In this document: one piece after another, positions 15,803-23,023 of the stretch | Layout of the letters: every line of letters begins with the position of its first letter | Position numbering within the stretch: the stretch's first letter is position 1 | From: an uncultured Bacteroidia bacterium | GTDB taxonomy: Bacteria; Bacteroidota; Bacteroidia; Bacteroidales; F082 | Assembly: GCA_902794155.1 (NCBI GenBank) | Contig: CADBGN010000015.1 | Span: forward strand, 1 to 36,930 | Direction: 5' to 3' | Length of the DNA stretch: 36,930 bases | The notes under the pieces: generated by a model | What the model was told of the DNA's origin: nothing | Database searches by the model: none | The model's input: only the letters and a program-made list of their open reading frames with translations | Program-made: the position numbers and the translations under genes

Positions 15803-16765
15803 TTATTTCACCCGGATCTTCCTTCCAGGCCAAAGCTTGACGGTCTTCTTAAAACTGTTGAGTTTGCAAATGATGGAGACCGTGGTGTAGTTTTCCACCG
15901 CGATCTCGGCCAAACTCTCGCCACGTTTCACCACATGGTACTTCTTCTTGTCACGAAGCGGAGGATACACTGCTTCCACCACATTGACAACAAAGCCCCC
16001 ATCCATATCGTTGTAAGCATCATCGATCAATTCCGACGACATGGAGTATGACCTGTTGACTGGGCGACCCTTGTCGAGCAGTGAATGCGAGAACAGCCAT
16101 TCGTAAGTTTGTCGTAGGTAAAAGATGCGTGCCAGTCGGCCATGGTTCTCGCCTTTCAAGCGGTCATAGATGAGTCGCGTGGTGTCGCCGCACGAGCGCA
16201 TGGAGTCAACCACACGGTCGGAACACGACACAGGCGTCAATTCGTCGGCTGTGCCATGGATGATCCATAGCGGTAAGGTCGTCAGACCACAAAGGTCGTT
16301 ATGAGGCAACCCGCCGCACATGGCCATGGCCGCCGCTATCTTGTGGGGATATTTCGACGCCACGTTCAAAGTGCCCCAGCCTCCCATACTCATGCCCAAA
16401 ACATAAAAGCGATTGGTGTCTACCTTGTAATGGTTGTCAATCCAGTTGTATAGATTCATGACTTTTTCGGGGTCCCAAGGCTCCTCTGGGGTTTGTGGGG
16501 CAGCCACAATCGCGTCGATGCGGCGTCCACGGAACAAAGCATCAATACAACCATAACGCAACACCATCTCCAAGGAGTCGCCACTGAGGCTCTTCCCATG
16601 TAGGAACATCACCAATGGTAGTTCCTCGGCTTTTTCGTAGTTGTCGGGAAGATAGAGCCAGAAGTCGTAGCCGTCCTCAATGAAACCGCGACATGCCATC
16701 AGTTGCGCCTTTGAGGTCAGAGGCGACAAAAAAAGCATCAGTATGAGGAACAACAGCTTCTTCAT
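15803..16765 (-). CDS. exported alpha/beta hydrolase fused to a LysM domain
   Basis: 320 residues from the ATG at 16765; an upstream TTG abutting the previous stop is possible but poorer. A signal peptide occupies ~1-20. An alpha/beta hydrolase domain (about 30-230) shows the oxyanion HG at 56-57, the nucleophile elbow GMSMG with Ser126, a candidate acid Asp174 in HGTADELTP and a candidate His208 in ENHGRL. It resembles the esterase/dienelactone-hydrolase/PHB-depolymerase group often described as feruloyl-esterase-like. Residues ~276-320 (YHVVKRGESLAEIA..., WPGRKIRVK) are a LysM domain, which binds N-acetylglucosamine polymers such as peptidoglycan. The combination suggests an esterase held at the periplasmic wall; the substrate is unknown. 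It is co-transcribed with the thioesterase upstream (12-base gap). Confidence 0.85.
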   Translation of the reverse strand: MKKLLFLILMLFLSPLTSKAQLMACRGFIEDGYDFWLYLPDNYEKAEELPLVMFLHGKSLSGDSLEMVLRYGCIDALFRGRRIDAIVAAPQTPEEPWDPEKVMNLYNWIDNHYKVDTNRFYVLGMSMGGWGTLNVASKYPHKIAAAMAMCGGLPHNDLCGLTTLPLWIIHGTADELTPVSCSDRVVDSMRSCGDTTRLIYDRLKGENHGRLARIFYLRQTYEWLFSHSLLDKGRPVNRSYSMSSELIDDAYNDMDGGFVVNVVEAVYPPLRDKKKYHVVKRGESLAEIAVENYTTVSIICKLNSFKKTVKLWPGRKIRVK

Positions 16766-16777
16766 AGTGGGTCTCAA

Positions 16778-17542
16778 TTAGGTTTGATCGGCAAAAACCG
16801 CTTTGCAGCGACAGACCTCAACGGGCTTGTCGTCGTTAGGTCCCGTCTTTACCAATCTTATACAATACTCGTTTAAAGCCGTTTGTTCGCAATAACAATC
16901 CAGCTTGTCGCCTTGATGGGCTTCTGCCACGTATGCGATCTCAAAGCGTTTCAGACGATGTTCGCGATACCAAGCGATATCCCAGAGGTCGAGCACATGC
17001 TCGATGTATTTCACCGAATTGACATGACCGTTGATGTCGATGTCGTTGTAATTCACATCAATTGTGCGCACCAATTCGTCGCTTCCCGACATCTTCACAC
17101 GTCCACCCTTCTCGATGGGACAAGGTTTGTCGTCCACAATCCAGTCGTTGATGGCGCCATTGTCGATGGAATAGATATCGCAGGGTTGGCGCGTCTCCGT
17201 ATCAATCATCGCCCAAATGGAGCGACCGTAACCATACACCTTTCCTTTGCCATCCGACACGCAGAAGTTACGGCTGGTAAAGAACTTCATGGCACTTTCC
17301 ACCCAAGTTTCAATCGTAAAACGTTCATACTGCGCCGGCATCTCTTCCATCTCGATGGCGAGTCTTGAAAGCACCCATGAGCGCTGAATGGTCATCAGGT
17401 ATTTCATGCCGAAACCGCGATCCGTGGAATGGAAGTCAGCGGCATTGAGCATCTGGTTACCCAAATGGCCAAGGAACATCTTTCCCGAGAAATCGCAGTG
17501 GAAAGGTTCTGCTATGAATTCGTATGTGCCTATTTTATTCAA
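16778..17542 (-). CDS. acyl-ACP thioesterase (double hotdog)
   Basis: Hydrolyses acyl-ACP to release free fatty acids; the family is shared by bacteria and plants (FatA/FatB). At 254 residues it has the length for two fused hotdog folds. The first carries FHCDFSGKMFLGHLGN and a 'SWVLSRLAIEM' helix. The second carries the catalytic-type motif DIDINGHVN (Asp, Asn, His) followed by S-V-K-Y, as expected for the active site in this family. It is cytoplasmic, with no signal. The start codon appears to be TTG at 17542 because an in-frame stop lies two codons upstream and no ATG occurs before the conserved N-terminus. It is the first gene of a two-gene operon with the hydrolase-LysM gene. It may supply fatty acids for membrane adjustment; that is inference. 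Confidence 0.88.
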   Translation of the reverse strand: MNKIGTYEFIAEPFHCDFSGKMFLGHLGNQMLNAADFHSTDRGFGMKYLMTIQRSWVLSRLAIEMEEMPAQYERFTIETWVESAMKFFTSRNFCVSDGKGKVYGYGRSIWAMIDTETRQPCDIYSIDNGAINDWIVDDKPCPIEKGGRVKMSGSDELVRTIDVNYNDIDINGHVNSVKYIEHVLDLWDIAWYREHRLKRFEIAYVAEAHQGDKLDCYCEQTALNEYCIRLVKTGPNDDKPVEVCRCKAVFADQT

Positions 17543-17587
17543 GATTCAAAATTTAAAATTCAAAATTCAATATTTAAAATTCATTTC

Positions 17588-17608
17588 GGCTGTCACGGTG
17601 TGACAGCC
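17588..17608. repeat. short palindrome GGCTGTCAC / GTGACAGCC
   Basis: Nine-base perfect arms (17588-17596 and 17600-17608) around a 3-base loop. It lies in the 75-base gap between the OppB-type permease and the thioesterase, both on the minus strand. The arms are related to the palindrome at 806-875. It might also act as terminator for the permease, but no T run follows it on that strand. Confidence 0.7.
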
Positions 17609-17617
17609 ATACAAATA

Positions 17618-18685
17618 CTAATTAATGCGTACACGCGGGTCAATAATCCCATAAATGATATCCACCACAATATTCACGATAATCAGCATGACCGCAATCA
17701 GCAGCACTGCGCCCATGATGACCGGGAAATCGTATTTGTCCAAAGCGTCGACCACCACCACACCAATGCCTTTCCAGTCGAATACATACTCCACGAAGAC
17801 GGCACCCGCCAACAAGGAGGCGAACCAACCCGAGACAGCCGTCACCACAGGATTCAAGGCGTTGCGCAAGGCATGGACGCAGATGACACGCCAAGGCTTC
17901 AGGCCTTTGGCCCGCGCTGTACGCACATAATCCATCGACATGGCTTCGAGCAAGGAGGTGCGCGTCAGCTCCGTCACAACAGCCAAGGGACGCATACCAA
18001 GTGTCAAAGCAGGCAAGATAAGGTTGCGCAGGCTGAGGAACTCTCCCCTGCCGTATTCATCAACCGTGTAGAGGCTGCCAGTCATGCTCAAGCCAGTATA
18101 GTGTTCGAGCAGGAAACCGAAAATCCATGCCATCAAAATAGCAGCAAAAAACGAGGGCAATGACATGCCTATCGTAGTGATGAACAAGGTTAGTTTATTG
18201 ATGAACTTGGTATTGATGACTGCAGCTAAAATGCCGATAATCAAGCCTAAAACCAAAGCGATGGAGATAGACACGGTAGCCAACAACAAGGTGTTCGGGA
18301 AGGCCTCGCCTAAGATATCTGAAACTTTGCGCTTGCTTTGGTACGACATGCGCAGATAAGGTCCTTTCAGCACGATGGCCGTTGCGCCAACGGTCGCCAG
18401 TTTGGCATAATGTCCGATTTTGTCAAGCTTTTGCGTGCCTTTGGAGACATCGTAGAACGAAATGGGAACCAAATCGTTGAGATAGTCGACATATTGTTTT
18501 CCAAGGCTTTGGTTCATGCCGAGTTCCTCGCGTATGGCATTCACCGACTCTTGGTCGGCACGTTGGCCAAGCATCATCTGGGCGGGATCACCGGGTAGGA
18601 TGTTGAACAGGAAAAACACCAGCGTCGCGACACCCCAAAGCACCGCGATACCGTATAGTAATTTCCTGATCACATAAGCACCCAT
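17618..18685 (-). CDS. ABC transporter permease, OppB/DppB type
   Basis: 355 residues. N-terminal transmembrane helix at about 10-30, followed by the family signature 'FNILPGDPAQMMLG'. About six transmembrane helices lie across the chain, and a BPD_transp-type EAA loop is visible in the C-terminal half around 'MSMDYVRTARAKGLKPWRVICVHALRNALNP'. This loop contacts the ATPase. It is the permease that pairs with an OppC/DppC-like partner in peptide or nickel import and related functions. Neither the partner permease, an ATPase nor a binding protein is in the window, so the substrate and complex cannot be assigned. It starts 4 bases after the DoxX-family gene stops, so the two are co-transcribed. 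Confidence 0.9.
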   Translation of the reverse strand: MGAYVIRKLLYGIAVLWGVATLVFFLFNILPGDPAQMMLGQRADQESVNAIREELGMNQSLGKQYVDYLNDLVPISFYDVSKGTQKLDKIGHYAKLATVGATAIVLKGPYLRMSYQSKRKVSDILGEAFPNTLLLATVSISIALVLGLIIGILAAVINTKFINKLTLFITTIGMSLPSFFAAILMAWIFGFLLEHYTGLSMTGSLYTVDEYGRGEFLSLRNLILPALTLGMRPLAVVTELTRTSLLEAMSMDYVRTARAKGLKPWRVICVHALRNALNPVVTAVSGWFASLLAGAVFVEYVFDWKGIGVVVVDALDKYDFPVIMGAVLLIAVMLIIVNIVVDIIYGIIDPRVRIN

Positions 18686-18689
18686 GTCG

Positions 18690-19925
18690 TCACAAAACCT
18701 TCAAAACCTTATTGAAGTCTACTGAACTCCATTTGTCCTTCACCAAGCCGTTGTCGAGCCAGATAAGTCCAGGATTGGAACGCACTATAGGCTTGATTTC
18801 CAGCTCGTCGGCATAATACACTTCGTAGAGGAATCCGTATTTCTCACGCAGTTTTTCCACGTATTCTGGTTCGTCGGCAACCGTCCAAATCACAATAAAG
18901 CCTTGCTTCTCAGCGGCTTCTGTAATCACTCGAACCTTCTCCCATTCCTTTTCGGTCACCTTGGTCAAGTCATGCGAGGTGAACATCAGCAAATTGTCGG
19001 TGGTCAAAATAGATTCTGTGACATCGTTGCCGTCTTCGTCCAAGGCTGAGAAGCCGAGGAAATTGGCCCCGCCTTCCGTCCTTTGGTCGACAAACTCCCA
19101 TTGCGACATCCACACCGAGTCGTTCCAAGGATAGTTGGGTGAAACGTATTCCTGGGTCTCGCCAGTGGCTTTGTTTCTATAAATCAGATAAATCTTAGCC
19201 TTTTCCGTAGGTTCGGCATTCATCTGCTTGCCCACTTTCCAATTCATGAAATCGATGACAGGAAGGTGACGATAGTTGTAGATCTCGAATCCCAAGAACA
19301 AGCCAGCAAAGAGGACACCTACAAAAAGCTGCACCGCAATTCCAATCGGGTTCCGCAAGTGCTTGTTGTTCAGAATCAAAGGCACCAACACCGCATCAAT
19401 GACCAAGTTCTTGTAGAAGGTCTGCCAGTTGCTCATCTTGATGGCCGTACCGAAGCAGCCACAGTCAGGCACCAAGTCATATAAAGCATCAAAGAGCGTA
19501 GTGATGGTGAAAAACAGCATCAGCAAAGTTGCACCCAATACCGCTAGTCGTGGTAGTATCTTGGTTATCAAACAAATGCCTACCAAGAACTCAGCCAAAA
19601 TCATGCCCATGGCCAACACCAAAGCGAAATCGTTCAGCCATGTCATGCCGTAGACCGAAAGATAGTCCAGCATTTTGTATTTCGTCCCCAAAGGGTCAAC
19701 GCCTTTTGTGAAGCTGCTGAAGATGAACAAGGCACCTACAAGCAAACGGCAAATGGTTAAAGCAGTTTTGTTGTATTTCTTTCCGAAGACAAAAGCGACG
19801 AGTAGGTTAATCAGCAGGATGACGAGAAACCAAATATGGTACTCGGGCAAGAAATAGATGCCCACTGCCGAGGCCAAGGCCAAAGCGATGCTGATCCAGG
19901 GCAGAATTACTTTTCGTTTCTTCAT
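18690..19925 (-). CDS. DoxX/MauE-family membrane protein with thioredoxin-like C-terminus
   Basis: 411 residues; the start at 19925 lies 7 bases after the upstream stop. Transmembrane segments lie at about 10-25, 31-48, 55-72, 98-122, 126-145 and 195-212. The helical core (about 55-180) resembles DoxX/MauE, and it carries the pair CGC (Cys155, Cys157) in 'VPDCGCFG', a feature of the MauE-type members linked to disulfide formation. The C-terminal ~170 residues look like a thioredoxin fold without a CxxC, ending in a characteristic 'NPGLIWLDNGLVKDKW'. This arrangement suggests a membrane redox or quinone-linked protein. In Bacteroidota such genes commonly adjoin DUF1599 genes, as here. The substrate is unknown. 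Confidence 0.8.
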   Translation of the reverse strand: MKKRKVILPWISIALALASAVGIYFLPEYHIWFLVILLINLLVAFVFGKKYNKTALTICRLLVGALFIFSSFTKGVDPLGTKYKMLDYLSVYGMTWLNDFALVLAMGMILAEFLVGICLITKILPRLAVLGATLLMLFFTITTLFDALYDLVPDCGCFGTAIKMSNWQTFYKNLVIDAVLVPLILNNKHLRNPIGIAVQLFVGVLFAGLFLGFEIYNYRHLPVIDFMNWKVGKQMNAEPTEKAKIYLIYRNKATGETQEYVSPNYPWNDSVWMSQWEFVDQRTEGGANFLGFSALDEDGNDVTESILTTDNLLMFTSHDLTKVTEKEWEKVRVITEAAEKQGFIVIWTVADEPEYVEKLREKYGFLYEVYYADELEIKPIVRSNPGLIWLDNGLVKDKWSSVDFNKVLKVL

Positions 19926-19932
19926 GGTGGAT

Positions 19933-20487
19933 TTAGTTAGGCGACTGTTCACTCATCAAAATGAGGGCGAACACCGCATAGTTAATCATATCGTAATAAT
20001 TGGCGTCAAGTCCTTCAGACACAAGCGTTTTGCCACCGTGGTCCTCGATGCTCTTGGTACGCAGTACCTTGCTCATGATGAGGTCGGTGATGGAACTGAC
20101 ACGCATGTCGCGCCAAGCCTCGTCGTAGTCGTGGTTCTTGCGCGTCATCAGCTCATAGGCGTCTGTGGTGACCTTGTCATATAAGGCCGTCGCTTCTTCC
20201 GTACTCAGGTCAGGCTGGTCGACCACACCGAGCTGGAGCTGTATGATACCCATCGCCGCATAGTTGACGATGCCGATGAACTCAGGCTCAATACCTTCAT
20301 CTACAAGTTGCTCGGCCGTTGTTTGCAACGTTCTGATTCTCTTTACCTTGATAAAAATCTGGTCGGTAATGGACGGCGTACGCAAGATGCGCCATGCAGG
20401 GCCATAGTCCTTCATCTTGTCGACAAACAATTTGCGGCACTGCGCCAAAACGCTATGAAATTGGGCTTTTGTATCTTTCGTTTGCAT
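19933..20487 (-). CDS. DUF1599 / Nmad1 domain protein, duplicated
   Basis: 184 residues, cytoplasmic. Two homologous halves are visible. Residues ~8-85 contain 'MKDYGPAWRILRTPSITDQI' and ~95-182 contain 'KNHDYDEAWRDMRVSSITDL'. Both share (D)YxxAWR-x3-R-x2-SITD-x-I and end in a 'I.NYA..GII.L/FALILM' helix. This is the DUF1599 pattern, which Pfam groups with nucleotide-modification-associated domains; helical all-alpha NTP-pyrophosphatase-like proteins are the nearest idea, but no catalysis is established. The -7 element lies at 20504-20511 and the gene diverges from folP. It heads an apparent three-gene unit with the DoxX-like and permease genes. Confidence 0.85.
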   Translation of the reverse strand: MQTKDTKAQFHSVLAQCRKLFVDKMKDYGPAWRILRTPSITDQIFIKVKRIRTLQTTAEQLVDEGIEPEFIGIVNYAAMGIIQLQLGVVDQPDLSTEEATALYDKVTTDAYELMTRKNHDYDEAWRDMRVSSITDLIMSKVLRTKSIEDHGGKTLVSEGLDANYYDMINYAVFALILMSEQSPN

Positions 20488-20495
20488 GAAAAATG

Positions 20496-20511
20496 TATTT
20501 TTGCAAAAATA
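20496..20511. promoter_or_regulatory. back-to-back -7 elements in a perfect palindrome
   Basis: TATTTTTG on the + strand (20496-20503) faces folP and TATTTTTG on the - strand (20504-20511) faces the DUF1599 gene. Together they form the perfect 16-bp palindrome TATTTTTGCAAAAATA. Neither direction has a good TTTG at the -33 position. The starts are at 20524 (+) and 20487 (-). Confidence 0.6.
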
Positions 20512-20523
20512 AAACTTTTTTCA

Positions 20524-21372
20524 ATGCTGCAACTCAATTTGGGCAATAATGCCCTCATTTTCGACCGTCCCGCTGTCATGGGCATCCTTAACGTGACGCC
20601 CGACTCGTTCTCCGATGGTGGCCGCTACAACCAAATGGACATGGCCTTGCAACACTGTGAGCAGATGCTTGCCGAAGGTGCCGACTTCATCGACATTGGT
20701 GGCTGTTCCACCAGACCCAACAATGCCATCGCCACAGAACAAGAGGAGACGGAACGTGTCGTTCCCATCTTGAAAGCCATCAAAACGGCCTTCCCCGATG
20801 CCATGATTTCCATCGACACCTTCCGCAAAAACGTGGCCGAGACCTGCATGGCAGAAGGCGCTGACATTATCAACGACATCTCTGGAGGGTTGTTCGACAC
20901 GGAAATGTTGCCTTATATTGGACAAAACCACATCCCCTACGTGATGATGCATTGTGTAGGATCGCCTGAAACCATGCACCAATATGCTCTCCAAGGCGAC
21001 ATCCACCAAACCGTATTGGACTTTTTCAGGCAGCAATGTGAAGTTCTGGAAGCTTATGGCGAGCAGCAAATCATTCTTGACCCAGGCATCGGTTTTGGCA
21101 AAAGCATTGAAGCCAATTATCAGTTACTCAATAACTTGGATAAGTATCGTTACAACAGCCTACCCATCCTTATCGGTATCTCCAGGAAGTCGTTGATCAA
21201 CAAGGTGCTACACAGCACACCCGACACGGCAGAGAACGGGACTACGGTCTTAAACACCATCGCTTTGCTCAATGGCGCCGACATCTTGCGCGTCCATGAT
21301 GTGAAAAATGCGCGCGAGGCCATCGAATTGGTCGGTACTTTTTGTAATTTTGCACAAAATTCTGAATCATGA
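20524..21372 (+). CDS. folP: dihydropteroate synthase
   Basis: Joins 6-hydroxymethyl-7,8-dihydropterin pyrophosphate and p-aminobenzoate to give 7,8-dihydropteroate in folate synthesis; the sulfonamide target. 282 residues from the ATG at 20524; the longer open frame upstream reads through the promoter and part of the divergent gene. Motifs: NVTPDSFSDGG at 23-33, DIGGCSTRPN near 57-66, 'DISGG' around 116, 'DPGIGFGKS' near 182, GISRKS near 215 and a final RVHDV. The TIM-barrel loops that bind pterin are intact. The stop overlaps the cdaA start (ATGA), so the two are translationally coupled. This folP-cdaA order is typical of Bacteroidota. Confidence 0.96.
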   Translation: MLQLNLGNNALIFDRPAVMGILNVTPDSFSDGGRYNQMDMALQHCEQMLAEGADFIDIGGCSTRPNNAIATEQEETERVVPILKAIKTAFPDAMISIDTFRKNVAETCMAEGADIINDISGGLFDTEMLPYIGQNHIPYVMMHCVGSPETMHQYALQGDIHQTVLDFFRQQCEVLEAYGEQQIILDPGIGFGKSIEANYQLLNNLDKYRYNSLPILIGISRKSLINKVLHSTPDTAENGTTVLNTIALLNGADILRVHDVKNAREAIELVGTFCNFAQNSES

Positions 21373-22142
21373 TCGATCTCTTCATACAAGTCCGCGTCTT
21401 CGATATCATCGACATCATTTTGGTGGCCGCCTTGTTCTTCGGACTTTACCGTCTGCTGAAAGGTACTTCAGCCATGAGTATCTTCATCGGTATCGTGGCG
21501 CTTTTCCTCATCTGGCAGCTGGTCAAGTTCTTGCAGATGGAGATGCTGACCGCCATCCTTGGAGCCTTCGTCAGCGTAGGCTTCATTGCACTCATCATCA
21601 TTTTCCAGCCCGAAATACGTCGATTCTTGTTCACCATCGGCGCACAAGCCCAAGAAGGCAAACTCACCCGAAAGTTCAAGTTTTTAAAAGTCAGGAGCAA
21701 CGTGGATTTGGATATCGATGCGCTCACCAAGGCTTGCCTCAACATGTCGGACATCAAACAAGGCGCGCTCATCCTATTGACGCGCAAAAACAACCTGGAT
21801 GACATCGTCTCGACAGGCGTGGTGGTCAATGCAGACATCAGCAACCCATTGATTGAGAACATCTTTTTCAAGAACAGTCCTTTGCACGACGGTGCCATGG
21901 TTATCCGTCACAACCGCATCACGGCAGCCCGTTGCATCCTTCCCGTGACGCAAAAGACCAATATCCCTGGTCACTATGGCCTTCGCCACCGCGCTGCCAT
22001 CGGCGTGACCGAAGACAACGACTGCATTGCGATAGTCGTTTCCGAAGAAACGGGCAATATCAGCATGGTCACAGGCGGCGAAATCCAAACTGTGAAACCG
22101 TCAGAATTAAAGGAAACGATTGAAAAAGAAATGAAAGTTTGA
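21369..22142 (+). CDS. cdaA: diadenylate cyclase CdaA (c-di-AMP synthase)
   Basis: Makes cyclic di-AMP from two ATP. 257 residues: three N-terminal transmembrane helices (about 12-30, 34-52, 62-80) and a cytoplasmic DAC (DisA_N) domain (about 95-245). The catalytic motifs are intact: DGA at 174-176 (after LHDG) and RHR at 206-208 (in GLRHRAA). The 'GHYGLRHRAAIGVTE' stretch is typical of the family. It overlaps folP by 4 bases and has no obvious promoter of its own. It meets the convergent lipoprotein gene with a 17-base gap. No CdaR-like regulator is in the window. Confidence 0.95.
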   Translation: MIDLFIQVRVFDIIDIILVAALFFGLYRLLKGTSAMSIFIGIVALFLIWQLVKFLQMEMLTAILGAFVSVGFIALIIIFQPEIRRFLFTIGAQAQEGKLTRKFKFLKVRSNVDLDIDALTKACLNMSDIKQGALILLTRKNNLDDIVSTGVVVNADISNPLIENIFFKNSPLHDGAMVIRHNRITAARCILPVTQKTNIPGHYGLRHRAAIGVTEDNDCIAIVVSEETGNISMVTGGEIQTVKPSELKETIEKEMKV

Positions 22143-22159
22143 GAAACAAATCTTTCGTA

Positions 22160-23023
22160 TTACTCATTGATTTCCACGAACCCGTCATCCTCCTCCGCAT
22201 AGCGCAGTTGCTTCTTATACGGGTCGTAACGTAGCATGATCTGATAACCAAAATTCATTTTCTGCAGCTCCTTCCCTACATAGCTGTTCATCATGTAGTC
22301 GTACGTATATGCTGCATAAAGCTTACCAAGATAAACTGCGTAGTTGTAAACATCTTTAAGTTCAAGAGTATCAATAGTATAATTATACTCAATCTTGTTC
22401 TCCCAGAAATTGAAATCCGTTTTTGAATCGAAACCGTCCATGAGATTGTGCTCACAGAACAGAACGGGCTTCCAGTCACCGTCGTTCACTTCGAACCACG
22501 AGGCCACGTTGACTGTGTTCAACGGATGCTTGTAGCTGTATTCGTCCGTATCGCTAAAGAGATAGTCCTCATACTCCGTGATGCGCCCCGAGATTTCAGT
22601 GCGCGAGAGCATCACCAACCAATGCGTGGAGTCGACCGGCACCTTGTCGATGTCTTGGGGTATATAAACATTGACGCCATAATCACCCATGCCTTGGGCG
22701 TAGGCGTTATACATCACGTCAAGGAACAAATCTTGGTTGAAGCCGTTCAGAACTTCGGTCTGCTTGCCTAGTTGGGTGTTGTATTCCACCTTCACATCCG
22801 CCTTTTCGGGGAAATACACGGCAGCTTCTATGTTCGGGCGCTCAGCCAAGTATTTCTTAGCCAGTTTTTTTTCGGTTTGACAACTCGTCAGCAGCAAAGC
22901 AAACAGCAAACCAAAGAATACGACATGGGACTTCGCGACACGATACACGGGAATATAACCTATTGTCTCGTGTCTCGCTTTACGTTGCCTCGCGTCTCTA
23001 TTATTTATTAGTCGTTTCATCAT
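22160..23023 (-). CDS. lipoprotein of unknown function
   Basis: A lipobox lies at LLLTSCQ, preceded by a hydrophobic stretch (VVFFGLLFALLLTSC); the acylated Cys would follow the -AKSH- flank. After it comes a soluble domain of about 240 residues with an acidic tail (EEDDGFVEINE). I do not recognise the family. The longest frame begins at the ATG at 23023 (or 23020) and overlaps the parC stop, but this puts about 35 odd, Arg-rich residues (NNRDARQRKARHE) before the signal. A GTG at 22948 would give a normal signal (MYRVAKSHVVFFG) and 262 residues. The extra codons come from a GTCTCG/CGTCTC-rich stretch that looks like a non-coding repeat. I report the longest frame; the GTG start is a real alternative. 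It follows parC, so it may be read from the same transcript. Confidence 0.7.
   Translation of the reverse strand: MMKRLINNRDARQRKARHETIGYIPVYRVAKSHVVFFGLLFALLLTSCQTEKKLAKKYLAERPNIEAAVYFPEKADVKVEYNTQLGKQTEVLNGFNQDLFLDVMYNAYAQGMGDYGVNVYIPQDIDKVPVDSTHWLVMLSRTEISGRITEYEDYLFSDTDEYSYKHPLNTVNVASWFEVNDGDWKPVLFCEHNLMDGFDSKTDFNFWENKIEYNYTIDTLELKDVYNYAVYLGKLYAAYTYDYMMNSYVGKELQKMNFGYQIMLRYDPYKKQLRYAEEDDGFVEINE

Noticed and set aside
20308-20523. A longer folP start 216 bases upstream
   Set aside because: It would read through the divergent promoter and into the DUF1599 gene; the conserved dihydropteroate synthase start is at 20524.
22160-23023. Gliding-motility lipoprotein GldH
   Set aside because: The lipobox fits, but the length and the body sequence do not match what I know of GldH, and no other gld gene is near.
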